DNA of 64,000 nucleotides from an uncultured Lachnospiraceae bacterium (GCA_910587955.1 CAJUNN010000002.1:1-64000); one strand, 5' to 3'. Counted from the stretch's first letter, positions 60,301-63,533 are shown. Notes: generated by a model not told the origin, from the sequence alone. Numbers and translations are program-made.

Positions 60301-60767
60301 GACATATTTCCGCCTTCTATCTTGCCGAAGACAAAACTTACATTTTCACCCCCCGCCCGTTCTTCGGGGGTATCTAAATCTTCAGCCGGTGTATCCGCTT
60401 CTTCCGCAGGCTCTTCGTCAGCGGGGGCCTCTTCCTCCGGCCGGGTATCTTCCGGTTCCTGGGACGGCGTCTCTGCCGTGCCCTCGCCCTCTTCTTTCTC
60501 TTCTTTACCGCTCACATCCTGGTTTTCTTCCGCAGGGGGATTTCCGGGCTCCTCCGGATCGGTTTCTTCTGCAGGCGCCAGTGAATCCTGTGCCGGCTTG
60601 CCGTTCTCCGTATCCTTTTTCGCCTCCTGTTCTTCCTGGAGTATAGCTGCAGAGGCAGACACCATCGGAAGATTTAATGAAGATGCGCAAATAGACAACA
60701 CAAGCAAAATTCCCAGAATACGGCTGCGTGTTTGTCTCCATTTTCTTATCTTATCAGCTTTTTTCAT
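39234..60767 (-). CDS. Giant secreted surface protein with SdrD_B-like repeats
   Basis: One uninterrupted frame encodes 7,177 residues, a third of the window. Residues 1-40 form a signal peptide (ILGILLVLSICASSLNLP, cut near VSASA). Residues ~41-140 are acidic and rich in Pro and Glu. Residues ~140-5,165 are beta-rich modules I do not recognise; several repeat a pattern of about 200 residues with segments such as LRVHGFSDSDFG and IVVTGNSDWYN. Residues ~5,170-7,100 are ten SdrD_B-like units. The tail has a Gly/Pro spacer, AKTGD, a hydrophobic stretch and RRRRRTGRKD, resembling a sortase signal. It is probably a fibrous adhesin or surface-layer filament attached to the wall. A good promoter lies upstream, the ribosome site is GGGGGAGGGG, and a solute-binding protein gene follows. 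Confidence 0.9.
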   Translation of the reverse strand: MKKADKIRKWRQTRSRILGILLVLSICASSLNLPMVSASAAILQEEQEAKKDTENGKPAQDSLAPAEETDPEEPGNPPAEENQDVSGKEEKEEGEGTAETPSQEPEDTRPEEEAPADEEPAEEADTPAEDLDTPEERAGGENVSFVFGKIEGGNMSEETPEEEKGRRLMLGHGESNGATFELSAIAQFGSGEAKDVFFTLELPYFYRRDDGILVATYEADEVPEDQRGSMYVGAKVVGDTDGWLVDVAGEYTGKIRFSSRNVLPTGTTQTLKVKIYLHGDIPENTTAPIRMGGGYGSFQDVGVGAGYEISPGETPDSVCVLTCSNLKWETSLEGVEPRNAQWDVYNYLVYRAVIANTSEDDKSHIKSFNLNVRLPAEGDGGKLWGVSDKEAMKWLYNDGNPVKNTGFNPEDREKEFVGVPGEGGALIYDVTELSEEELAKWDLTSFTNARDKEGTVQEPIPYHFTVNGGIYFEWKGELHHSEQRVFYIAVPISGNVPGDEEQEIPAQSYHTIAFGENATWTVQRKCDDHGFEPARMELFREKYVLDDSGNRVKTRKASIGDEVVFYLEDFQNGGNIPLFDSYAEDLIERDFTPVQISVQMDRPEEADREPQLTDWFAGPDAVEFEFAPQGGGDAQYVSLGTLAPDTGKTSESLFVWSMNAEKAIQDYLSGSGKGSTYTGRFRVRFCHRIGPGASLEGRIAVRGRVNSGITYTNKLAMGGETWKWVSEIAGDKGYLKTPHKLEGAAATVVTEPVSPLMSAEAYRIFDDGSMTTGNPLVVPINVEGVGYRYKLGNNSNSKIYPGVFSTEAMAEVKAGRVNGFITRRLVLSKKLAEEKAEIHSVTIYTSSGRKIEILPENFTQDADGNYVLDRALWASGGELLRAEVNFDTFGAQIALSGDVFVALEGHSNIVSASLKKEGTFTTRYADETLNKSVKASAALNVSSIQAVLRGESFMGEKRSATNEAGAKSPQKTVHSLEVPNGKTTGYEFRIANQAVASSGETDLVLDLSDGGRNVGNKGTEDKVHVKGFQTEEIAVSGYEDTVEIREIRIYDWNQDPEKEEARVVIPFDSLKPEDPGPDADPAGRLVIGKDLLANVERVKCVVIACDDFYGCETPDQAEWLRIVVTGNSDWYNELDASMTFRPANETMESVSLKDRLYVAQPRLEVYAHVEYYELQEKAKTETENTDQNEMYLGVPYDRDFTWRVEARNGFTSRLEDVDLIVNLPIRDAAQGEEAHTGFHTTGIQAEKELLEQFGELVSLTLQDVDASRGICFLYDAGEKRFTAEDGSGTFVLDAEGNLALTEEQLIAWGIPNLKSIIITGKSFAVSAPGETFALRVHGFSDSDFGTEDRVQAWGDNYLGGVRHTALVALRLRNVDHAKAYISKMYFDTMIAAGYKEEGSASGERFDKVAAPEEHIRFNYPYKTGPDVFDDNIELDIGYKAVGSYLIDFRQYVNVGKNYPDLRVGSYYSQEHENMAYVYPQSMNTRAEVRMKTVLPAEAFEAYYLKVDSRVKDYLKEIQVERQDGTVKTIAAADWEENALETDGTGTQFFRVPLLQQEDGGMAIYRAPADYQMINPVVAVTVVLNVNQEACDEAGNASGADYGIWYSDTDASAKYMFEITGRFVKAGAANATVTAKLTAGGTERTGAKAKIRTQQGVKAQDVDTVIRSHWSYYNNYEAWRSGKGTTARFSITYRLARGGKSIPLYCDAGHLSSTVRVQVCGEKNQVKKGVHTDPLTEKDDTVGFGSYQEFAVSFFQEADGKDEDYRGGGEYCFGWLDGTEINDWAYWIDQDPFDWKDKHAFTDKLILEDTLPVIRPDGEDEHYGFVTRDIYLSSKLYPYIDTVEVTVKKVTVVQSGDNVTYKEEILKAPRIIAKADLKESEKEHSGFWHIPVCYSGEEEQEGALVLGENEYIHSYQVILKNLPGDGDYAAELEGMALSEKTFDHDGNQEPDVYVGGEVCILRATPIPEEAWNTMKASSYYDNQEKPWLEISDKGCLLAYRLPFQADFLLTASSVDDANKEHRIYDYQETGDRANLDPNYAAFELRVWNRTDTDQEQGRSACIGNAVLKNTMHQNYRLKHIYIPEAFVEGDWFRVKGLTLRYGTGGKEVFTCTLEELQAGGTYARYMRKEGGRYVFDADLLLRENYKKLEAWNAVNLNNAEPGDTYRKEYIQSFTLELEALNKAEGLKGGEYLNPSRQNRTDLPEALDADPVFSYDGVYADRTEEDIKNNVWTIKSRPTVIHKAFADFRDVNTIPGQDTTQYWNTAEAEFTAIESAAEKYQGHLTEGTVRRDYYRMDNLVSTLLVDLTRGRTLEKEDGSQEFSFAYDGETADGKDRELFTVDREHLLPGDYVEHRLSVGVDADSPIPVYHPDLVFEVPRGQRIVGWYVENQDSGISSEDITVLAGDKTGRTGTVKLAPEKYYGVQKKGLFASLFSGEELEETAFRRLDISVGNPEKAFEENLLKPGKEIVIVAVIQLTEELEAFEGKTLPALFQAAARPTHTYSQYKIQAKDYAEKDGAVTNTLSVQNAYFTDEEEVEYLRYYADPNHTDAMTKMSTWFGSKLNVLRERTYLSEVKSELTFYDSLDLTVNVEYDNDNYHYDSQPVTLTVAGKPGEGEDPGAVCNDTLHSLKEAVYSLSFLSESNGKRYKGFDLTKKPSFPYPDNMAGASGKTAKVEYCFYGAGTEAESYGADEKALWISEDLVIEGEILTEEQKAAGFRLLKDAVGIRWTYENVPAWGTDGEPVCFASAENPFTLHGLGRFRDIRTDGEKEIKGAADRYKIHINAAAELVHEHKEKLLNTLPGTEPEEEAVYEFLWETSLLGKAQEKEDIARERPILTLHTQILESEADAESVYDEDAQQKLGYRPGDTAWFKTTVINQELDPADADTGIQGALLEPVIYDKLPEYIAANGMEALVTAGADLSAAWYALSVSGTALGGTGGLQIRWYDREGNLKDKDQIPAYTVTRSEFQDIPDYGGDMVTEKSNTDGCTFGTAGAGSARPPFVHGFADLKLGAGGNTVSTPIDFQVYEIRFAPGSSLEPGERIELFYEVEIREENLPMAYTRRGEKVFPDYYPKMGEYGQVYPKYWSGGTVWNPVDGFYTESQPYIGIMEGKYYVLTQYPTPSWEAYGMRAQFQNAEAMMDMSFLCHDAGVSGTRNPGTDRYEFLKESQVFIPGRGDDHGEVGGSNGYLKDYDINTHYNQQQAGYIPAWTNGKKDELPQSASYNHPVSGKARDWYAGVMKLRGETDWQRSRESGGHNEAVLWAEARLHLQTAWLAASSQLIGESDYLASTEYLPTAYHTEALDPHYDYVPRTHYASASVWEPSDGWFEAYDRKLLNDDSITVLEYDQNFTARIGAYNYGDWDLSEGVEFLYIMPYGVEPDISGIQAKILSGGTSRAPEYQTLDSKDIQVKVLQEPGTWNGYLTPDSMRDPILGSPEMDRAGDNHARSGDYYAQEDSVSWVLKITVSSPLKKWFYRGSESGYMMLVDIPSHVYKTPADEYWYDEVLVRPVNPGQGDSRYYQVYDSTALWGNSDPIGMGKARGDRYALSYQYGGMDWLWNIYQPRSNGKQICAQAYAVNGSPNLPYINGMNISNREVSAQDVLFDSGKENFASGDRSTWASTGSRAHMRKPFLRVWTTIGATDRSGKNINSYYVNPKGERSALNIYVENKYWLNTMAPDQYSRGGYNTGWYSAFINYAVRHKYSTNGGGKGTLYYPVVTDILPPGIVPLAVDGVFSEDNEKNASLTLDWTLYGASYNGNTREELYVLNGEDGSENEQALYEAQVEYITLEGENGEPEGRYKITFMQKGGSLAGDKAKIASETERVFSFRFFTAGTPDYGTKDGGTNDELLDQYQKNHVFVSSSLENFKFLIDSESAKTAAENPYWVGSNTVTNYNNFPYGNKNWDNGESDRPSEFNCYPDIRNDRNGTYFPTLPVTAASLMTETYAIDATEDGGNRRYYETEDGKIELKENYADTRWELDMEDYTSIRWGLRLAAGDTDLNGNGIHGAVSAGLPVPDSGVHTTNRIRIRYPSLENRSFVSESPADGVEDSKLGVRSEKGTEGEYTYYPDDSDKSQAFSYRDRLYYHVKAQSAAAADEYMYHGDINHGRIRMVLVLPKHVTFDFQGTVEADGTLQGGSGDDGALYLMYKKEDGGLARMELSQIEQAGFRLRMEKREINQEGREVLVFDLITPGDYGSGAGKDPNYEDYLDGRKMPGYFGSSEILVLGIRTEISSLEPADTILMGERYWDENYAADTYITLDDLDGAYLKDLYPDGGFDRLDEYSDRQVYYAREEMDQEDEGIDLDGDGDYSDRYAHDVTGAVTVLKPHATARLDTSKKRMEITNPDLFGGTSRVVEDPAVKGAEQLMIYLDQAVNEGSAVPRFLIDFRIPFRGTDDGTREEAGITDNKVTGRIFAISTGKWEIPESAGDAAYREALKKHLKVHVFVQYSDDLEAEHPLGPADAKVSYDNEMDDMLAGTGGWLDLLAYSGKTGGVSIEENYVVNMQPLTAQYDLGRRIYQIRYVIVSDDPAYMVPQGFRLAIDADPSQKGSQEMDEVDPDRENLKDLPDSVVSKLTVDESGSVTVQKKGNAAFVMATVGHEYARKQHVNYFANPWARYDKDQYGRIGERARAGYYVSREMPVLEVDLSAKYLKQGMDDEGKDFIYKWVDDLLISQSSKTLKYKASVWNMSQEAVDKTDLKKGTVVDDATNPQISAVLPFIQDIDSTLDPLDPSKYQNYRYIEYQEAQWEDSYLNPNPDKPWNRPAEQKDAGWTWHIEDEEGNRTEAHQIRGVTLEMYDHVTDINDTGQRRVLTWTADGILKPGQRLVIDFLVPVTTEGAGIGSSGRMNCKAYAFKPGSFVPHIPESSSGAETYSYELDKRDINRNGLVNSENTLVKTLGGIAFNAQESITRTKLSFSEYGTGLNATGNDYTKPSLVPEGSEYSFHSVILNPNTSGTGNGYTQPILYDVLPYADDIRLTTITGQPEKRGSVWRGYVRLSTIAVEVRTGTGDARNLEDGKDVNIWVGPFQMKNGEIVPIDMKNLPKLSLTTSSEFYKSIRGEGEAALREKGKYFVRLSEMLALKDTDPEKYEELERHVQAIYAEPEASFVLGANTKMTLVYRMKAPLNLPLYNGYTPEESLSVKLDAADFSGWNSFVTQTGDLAVQESSNAGVYLDAPADRGYIGYYVWLDDNYSSVFTDEAQYEHRKDGRWILKKKTKDLNEDGKPDDPGINGVKVELLSPAGYPVNQEGEAVAVVDGRYCLVDEATGELLLDTTDKPIYTVYGPEVYITEKDAYGNDGYYVMSNLKPGSYKLRFTFPEKAWDESALTTRILGNAALGGTTTSMKVYRPGDTLPDLGNPGTGAAAGDGEEVHSLVIQTVNAVRVDAIGTNPATYPAYDERMTAYNLGVAPAYIFGGYAWLDEGPDPGRLDGYKQKEEAPIQGLGVTIYQVAPDGRLLPAYDRDGNQISRIQTDKDGYFRTSLYPYRSYVAVAMLERGLYEPSIFNPHDDPLEREDDNDLRYNPDYPEGMRNVTPVFAATKRGQKLTEDKRYYGPFDGLGLGLMRQGKAHIGKYVFEDRDYNGVYGEYINEEGYVVTEPGVDGVKIALEQYGYDEDLKKWILIPGPEDGFFRTAVSEGGSYIFQELPTTVVFDDGIARLAGYRVKADMGTIPEGYAPAKYHMSGRWSDSDLPVQADPGGDTEGYRYLKRYGDVEDRPMPVARKAESEADANFVVEGVAYDTSAGEGILDMNIGLVRVETSQIRGIVWEDKNYDGMNNTYTDADGKEVQEPGIEGIELELLPYYYESGHDTVKGKWVPLKASDVGEEVYRRYTGRAETDEDGGYLFENVPSTVLVQDQRYLCGYQVSVKSDLDALGLAVTRYRSGANATDNTLVRGSGILGGADEYLVPARQVAGSDLIKEYGAPVLGNQAAMLVHNDLGWFDVNKTKNLEAGQGGLRPFDPAEIGGRAWLDKNYNGIMDEKEKGLEDVEIVLSRYYLTKDGDPLKDAEAGTDKAGNTLYWAEDPDFSQTVKTDAGGDYTFADLKTYVYRNGEYCLAGYKTAVKEHPSGTGDYTITLYRQPVKEGQRNSDLKDGNLNEEGEYIVTAREIKNPGKDVFYLLDLDGKTYDLVLGDSWGGFDAGYLEYPDSVIAGCVFDDLNYDGVINEGLDEDGNEQEDSFTEELRKAIKAGPMYEYLEIRATAFYYQDGQWHPYYPDGGTDQAAYSVRVDLKGDGSYKLSVPTQFLVEDQRRLAGYEVEVNKVPAGYHVTRHLGNQGNGNENTLRKIYLADRTSYRLTKTDINGAYKGTLWEEIDGKLVAAGKPVSAEAEGASVNMVDGYDVARDRTLDGYNVGYTGQRSSRIRGYAFKDTNYNGVYGGSAEDYPLSNIKVGLKLFELDAAADEWVERTDLYELGKNYYQEVQTGDEGGYLFLDLPTHAEHGRDFDGTPKLFGYEVWLAETAKEDGKPLAATYYQADLGKKTGILNSALNGETGQVLKPEPAPGEKDTLNGEIYKGKIVTAVKLEKDDPTLADVVNGYDCAHGTNRINYNLGFVDYRPGSIEGTAFVDRDYDGLYKKGTDDPLENVEIGIRLMHYDKEQDTWDAVPQTDPDGSGDGFVKKIRTDKDGHYRFEDLPVTQKAIEEGDDLYGYGLYVLGETDRYVTRYQMNKGKGDSALLHDTRQIIKISSWPEIAETKAGAGLPEKTVVLGSPVDDSKKGLLNTPYIVLGYDMLRGVKLTDYNVGFTPKDEIYRIGGTVWEDTNYNGILDEEKPVQGIEVTLEKWYFQNDQWTQDAAGTQIAVTDADGTYGFEDLKAVELVNGNLAVCGYKAQVKSLPKGYGVSVFHANKGKEDSDLNDKTGYLEEDGEMLVLADKADESTPDSYKIGGYNISHGHSLEDLNAGLVSFSQGSIRGIAFEDSNNNGVCDAGERIVSNASVYLHISLKKADTGDDGTKDPDGTGAPDITGVPADSGVPGDPDGAGGSGNPDNPDNPGGSGDPDEPDIPDEVEVRTAVTDSRGRFEFNDLPALDENGELYEYQLYMKKSPEGRFTLAWSLEEAEGKKRNILSDGTIVKMEEDPNMGICPVMYLAEAKDEDFYGVKWKVNGYRYTSSYLGYYLRRPEGGGPEGGPGGGPGSGDGSNTRQADGAKTGDRAWTEFWQVLASVSALGTAGLLMLLRRRRRTGRKD
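39450..45260 (-). repeat. Ten tandem SdrD_B-like protein modules
   Basis: Ten units of roughly 160-230 residues begin near 45255, 44560, 44085, 43525, 42905, 42350, 41720, 41130, 40550 and 40075. Each starts like I-x-G-x-x-W-E-D-x-N-Y-N-G-x-x-D and ends with a segment like YNVGFTPK or DMNIGLVRV. Several hold a Ca-loop-like D-x-N-x-N-G-x-x-D (LDKNYNGIMDEKE, WEDTNYNGILDEE, FEDSNNNGVCDAGE). The fold is expected to be the CnaB/SdrD_B sandwich that stiffens stalks of Gram-positive adhesins. The first two units are the most divergent. Sequence between copies differs enough that recombination loss is not obvious. Confidence 0.82.
39777..39960 (-). repeat. Low-complexity Asp/Pro/Gly insert in the last SdrD_B-like unit
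   Basis: About 60 residues built from DPDG, NPDNPDNP and GVPADSGVPGDP-like steps interrupt the final module between its KKADTGD strand and EVEVRTAVTDSRG. The DNA repeats CCGGAT and GGATCCGCC-type words. Such tracts often change length between strains. Confidence 0.75.
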
Positions 60768-60846
60768 TGCGCAATTACCCCTCCCCCATGATTTTTTTGT
60801 CTAAAACACATAAAACCAGCATGGTTTTTCCATATTCTATGAACTA

Positions 60847-60875
60847 ATTATACAGAGATATAACAAAAAACTCAA
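60847..60875 (-). promoter_or_regulatory. Sigma-A promoter of the giant surface-protein gene
   Basis: On the minus strand TTGAGT (60870-60875) and a perfect TATAAT (60847-60852) are 17 bases apart, giving a start near 60840 and a leader of about 70 bases. The leader contains an AAAACC/GGTTTT hairpin. Together with the antisense-RNA elements this accounts for the 388-base gene-free stretch before 61156; I see nothing else in it. Confidence 0.75.
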
Positions 60876-60992
60876 TATGGGTTAGGTTGTTCTTTTTTAG
60901 GGATATTGTCTTTTTTTTTATATTTCTTTCAACTGTTCCGGCTCAGAATTCAAAATGCGAAAACGCTCCGGAAAGGTGTCAAGCATTAATAC

Positions 60993-61021
60993 TTGAACTT
61001 TCTGCCTATTTATGCTATCCT
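60993..61021 (+). promoter_or_regulatory. Promoter of the candidate antisense antitoxin RNA
   Basis: TTGAAC (60993-60998) and TATCCT (61016-61021) are 17 bases apart on the plus strand, placing the start near 61028, just before a strong hairpin. The first 12 bases (TTGAACTTTCTG) are identical to those of the opposing toxin promoter. Confidence 0.6.
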
Positions 61022-61023
61022 TT

Positions 61024-61057
61024 AAACAGAAAGAGGTGTCTGCTGGTAACAGACACC
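61024..61057 (-). terminator. Probable terminator of the toxin mRNA
   Basis: Read on the minus strand, GGTGTCTG/CAGACACC with a seven-base loop is followed by TCTTTCTGTTT. The toxin mRNA would thus end beyond the antisense start, making the two RNAs overlap over about 130 bases. Confidence 0.6.
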
Positions 61058-61166
61058 CCAAAACAGAGTTCCCCATTCCAATGGTGGATGCTCCCAAAAC
61101 TGGCTTTGCTCTTACGAGCGCCGCCTATCCTGCGGCTCAGACAGGATAGGCATTTTTATTTCTTCT
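61028..61166 (+). ncRNA. Candidate antisense RNA antitoxin of a type I system
   Basis: The predicted RNA is about 140 bases, starts at its own promoter, begins with the hairpin GGTGTCTG/CAGACACC (61035-61057) and ends at a 10-bp terminator with a T-rich tail that reaches the last codons of the toxin gene. It contains no plausible reading frame. It is complementary to the 3' part of the toxin mRNA, the geometry of Fst/RNAII and TxpA/RatA loci. No expression evidence exists in sequence alone. Confidence 0.6.
61123..61165 (+). terminator. Terminator of the antisense RNA
   Basis: A perfect 10-bp stem GCCTATCCTG/CAGGATAGGC with a nine-base loop is followed by ATTTTTATTTCTTCTT on the plus strand. 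The T tract overlaps the toxin's stop codon. Confidence 0.85.
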
Positions 61167-61275
61167 TACTGTCTCTCTTATCGAGAAAGGTCAGAAACGC
61201 AACAATCAGACTGCCAAAGGAAATCAGCAAGCCAATCATCCCTATAAATATCAAAATGATATCCGCAGCTGTCAT
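61156..61275 (-). CDS. Holin-like small hydrophobic peptide, candidate type I toxin
   Basis: A 39-residue peptide with one membrane helix (IILIFIGMIGLLISFGSLIV plus AFLTF) and a charged Lys/Arg/Asp tail ending in SKKK. This is the pattern of putative holin-like toxins (Hol-Tox/TxpA/Fst group), which damage the membrane when overproduced. I start at the ATG at 61275 because GGGAGG lies eight bases upstream; a longer frame from 61374 has a non-hydrophobic front that looks like leader RNA. Its promoter is clear, and an antisense RNA converges on its 3' end. It could instead be a harmless small membrane peptide. Confidence 0.75.
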   Translation of the reverse strand: MTAADIILIFIGMIGLLISFGSLIVAFLTFLDKRDSKKK

Positions 61276-61364
61276 ATTACGCACCTCCCTTCCTATGTAT
61301 TCCGGTAAACCGGTCACTGGTTCGGGAGGCTGCCACCCTGTCATGGGTACTTTCTGCAATACAG

Positions 61365-61393
61365 ATTTTACCACATTTTGACAGAAAGTTCAA
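61365..61393 (-). promoter_or_regulatory. Promoter of the holin-like toxin gene
   Basis: TTGAAC (61388-61393) and TAAAAT (61365-61370) are 17 bases apart on the minus strand, with a TG one base before the -10. The mRNA would have a leader of about 80 bases, long enough for a translation-blocking structure as in other type I toxins. Confidence 0.75.
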
Positions 61394-61453
61394 TGGTATC
61401 TATTTTCGGGCAGGAAAAGCAGCCTGCTCTGTTTTTAACATCTCAGAGCAAAC

Positions 61454-61492
61454 AAAAAGACCGGAAAACTTTTTTTACAGGATTTCCAGTCT
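61454..61492 (-). terminator. Terminator downstream of lplA
   Basis: On the minus strand AGACTGGAAA pairs with TTTTCCGGTCT around an A-rich loop and is followed by TTTTTGTTT. It closes the lplA transcript and insulates the toxin promoter beyond it. Confidence 0.8.
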
Positions 61493-61546
61493 AAATGTCC
61501 CCTCCTCGAACTCAATCATTATAGAATCCAAAACACCTCCGCGGCT

Positions 61547-62536
61547 TTACTCCCGCAGCCCGGCCAGCCAGCGGACAACTTCCCGGATCTTTTCTTTCTG
61601 CTCCTCACTGCAGTCCGGAAAATCCTGTTCTAAGTCCACATCCGCCATATCATACCGCTTCCCCAGAAGAAGTTCCTCTATCTTGCCCGGAAGCTCCGCA
61701 TCCAGCATATCGGAAAATACCATAATTTCGCTGATGTGCATAGCATTCAGCTTCCGGTAAACCTCCAATTCCCCCCAGTCGAAACGCCGGCTGCAGCTGG
61801 TCTCGCATTCCGGTGATTTGCCGAACTTCCACTCCCAGGAAGAATAGAGGGCGTAGGTTTCTTTCACCTCCGGGTTATCAAGAAACGCAGGTTCCAGTTC
61901 CTCATAAGCGCCGTACAGCTCCTCAAAGCTTTCTCTTAAGGCCTGCCGCATGGCATCTGTCGTCACCTCCGGGTTTAAATCCTGCAGGTTGCAGACCCGG
62001 GATTGGACGGATTTCACGCCTTTGGCCTTCATCTTATCTTTGGAGGGAGTAAGGTAGCGTCCAAGCTGGGATACATCCACATTTACCATCAGAGTTCCGT
62101 GCTGAATCTGGCATTTGGAATTCTTGGAAAAGGCATTTCCGGAAAATTTGTAACCGTCCTCCGTAATAATGTCATTCCTGCCCGAAAAATGGGTCTCCAC
62201 CCCGAATTTCCGGCAGGCATGCTGAATCACCTGCAGCTGTTTCTCCAGATTGTACTCCTCCGGGGATGCCAGGAAGGTAAAGCACAGATTGCCCAGATCG
62301 TGGTACACGGCTCCTCCCCCTGTAGTCCTCCGGGCGAGAAAGCCGCCTTCCTCCTCCAAAAGCTGGGCCCGGCATTCCCGGATGGCGTTCTGGTTCCTTC
62401 CGATCACAACGGTGTGATCATTCTGCCACAGGTAAAGCATGACATCGCCCTCTTTGATCCGGCCGGCCAGATATTTTTCAGCGGCAAGATTCTGCCAGGG
62501 ATTCCAGGTATAGGTTTGAATAAAGTAGTTGCTCAT
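61547..62536 (-). CDS. lplA: Lipoate-protein ligase A
   Basis: A 329-residue enzyme that activates free lipoate with ATP and attaches it to a lysine of E2 or GcvH domains. Family motifs are NPWQNLAAEKYL, VVIGRNQNAIREC, the lipoate-binding stretch RRTTGGGAVYHDLGNLCFTF near residue 70, and NDIITEDGYKFSGNAFSKNS with the catalytic lysine region. The C-terminal accessory domain is present (residues ~240-329), as in full-length LplA. AGGAG precedes the ATG. It lies 39 bases after the flagellin gene without a visible terminator, so it may share that transcript. Confidence 0.95.
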   Translation of the reverse strand: MSNYFIQTYTWNPWQNLAAEKYLAGRIKEGDVMLYLWQNDHTVVIGRNQNAIRECRAQLLEEEGGFLARRTTGGGAVYHDLGNLCFTFLASPEEYNLEKQLQVIQHACRKFGVETHFSGRNDIITEDGYKFSGNAFSKNSKCQIQHGTLMVNVDVSQLGRYLTPSKDKMKAKGVKSVQSRVCNLQDLNPEVTTDAMRQALRESFEELYGAYEELEPAFLDNPEVKETYALYSSWEWKFGKSPECETSCSRRFDWGELEVYRKLNAMHISEIMVFSDMLDAELPGKIEELLLGKRYDMADVDLEQDFPDCSEEQKEKIREVVRWLAGLRE

Positions 62537-62575
62537 GATGGGTCTCCTATTTATTTTCAGCAGTCTTTCTGACGC

Positions 62576-63349
62576 CTACATCTGAAGAGCTCCCAGGATC
62601 TGCTGGCCCTTCTGAGTCATGCCCTTCTTTTGCAGCATCATGGTTATGCTCTGTATCGTCTGCTGGTGCTTAAGTTCCGTCAGCTTCTTCGCTATATCGC
62701 TGTCTCCCATGCGGCTCATGGATGCCGTCAGATTCTCAGAGGCATATCCGTTGTAATCAATCGCATATTCCAGCTTATTGTACTGTGCGCCCAGGGTACT
62801 GCGCTCTCCGGTCACCTGTTCCAGAGCCTTGTCAATCTTCCCAATGTCAAAGTCTTTGGTAACGTCAAAATCTCCCAGGCCCAACGCATCAATGGCTGCA
62901 TTCACGGAATCATTGATCGGAATCTCGCTGCCGTACGCATCACCCGCCAAATTCACGCCCCCTGCCTGGCTTCCGTCCAGGAGGGAAAGACCATTGAAAT
63001 TAGTCTGCCTGGCAGTCCGGTCAATCTCCTGTTTTATCTGGTTGATTTCCTTTTGAATCTCCCCGCGGTTGGATGGATTCAAAATGCTGCTGGAAGCGCG
63101 AAGAGCCAGCTCCCGCATTCTCTGCAGGGAATCCGTTATGCCGCCCAGCGCAGAATCCGAAGTCTTCAGCAGGCTGACTCCGTCGTTAAGATTCTTCGTA
63201 CCTGTGTTAAGACCTGTAATCTGGGCTTTTTCATTTTCCGTAATCGCCAGTTCCGCAGCTCCGTTCGCCGCGGATGTCAACCTGTTTCCGCTTGCAATCT
63301 GTCCAAATAGATAAGGGGATTTACTGCTGATCCCAGAAATGCCGCTCAT
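62576..63349 (-). CDS. Short flagellin-like protein
   Basis: A 257-residue protein with both conserved flagellin ends. The N-terminal helical part has LTSAANGAAELAITENEKAQ, then GLNTGTKNLNDGVSLLKTSD, LQRMRELALRASSS and ARQTNFNGLSLLDGS; the C-terminal part has GERSTLGAQYNKLEYAIDYN and ENLTASMSRMGDSDIAKK. The variable outer domain is only about 50 residues, and the first ~20 residues of classical flagellin are replaced. It would be a minor or short filament subunit. It stands alone here, without other flagellar genes, but is preceded by a sigma-28-like promoter and AAGGAGGAG, so it is likely expressed with late flagellar genes. Confidence 0.9.
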   Translation of the reverse strand: MSGISGISSKSPYLFGQIASGNRLTSAANGAAELAITENEKAQITGLNTGTKNLNDGVSLLKTSDSALGGITDSLQRMRELALRASSSILNPSNRGEIQKEINQIKQEIDRTARQTNFNGLSLLDGSQAGGVNLAGDAYGSEIPINDSVNAAIDALGLGDFDVTKDFDIGKIDKALEQVTGERSTLGAQYNKLEYAIDYNGYASENLTASMSRMGDSDIAKKLTELKHQQTIQSITMMLQKKGMTQKGQQILGALQM

Positions 63350-63395
63350 GTTCGACTCCTCCTTCTACTGCATAATATATTGCTTTCTTATTATT

Positions 63396-63422
63396 ATATC
63401 GTCGAAAACCCCGGAAAGATTA
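63396..63422 (-). promoter_or_regulatory. Sigma-28 (FliA/SigD)-type promoter of the flagellin gene
   Basis: On the minus strand TAATCTTT (63415-63422), an 11-base spacer and GACGATAT (63396-63403) match the TAAAGTTT-N11-GCCGATAA consensus closely. The start would be near 63388, about 40 bases before the flagellin ATG. Confidence 0.75.
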
Positions 63423-63493
63423 CTGACATTTTGACGAATTTACAGTTTTCTTTACATTCAAAACCTTCCGCAAAATCCGTTTTATATTACAAA

Positions 63494-63522
63494 GGAGCTG
63501 CCGCACTCTGTGCAGTAGCTCC
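63494..63522 (-). terminator. Hairpin terminator after the YhcH-family gene
   Basis: On the minus strand GGAGCTACTGC pairs with GCGGCAGCTCC around a short loop, beginning 12 bases past the stop codon, followed by TTTGTAATATAAAA. The T run is short, so it may be only moderately efficient. Confidence 0.65.
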
Positions 63523-63533
63523 CCAGTTGCCTC

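Noticed and set aside
58551..60377. A 608-codon plus-strand open frame inside the giant gene
   Set aside because: It is opposite clearly structured secreted-protein coding sequence and shows no family features.
61276..61374. Upstream extension of the toxin frame to 72 residues
   Set aside because: The extra 33 codons are not hydrophobic and the internal ATG has a much better ribosome site; the stretch fits a long mRNA leader.
61410..61436. Plus-strand hairpin GCAGG/CCTGC followed by T residues
   Set aside because: The stem has only five pairs and no plus-strand transcript is expected to reach it.
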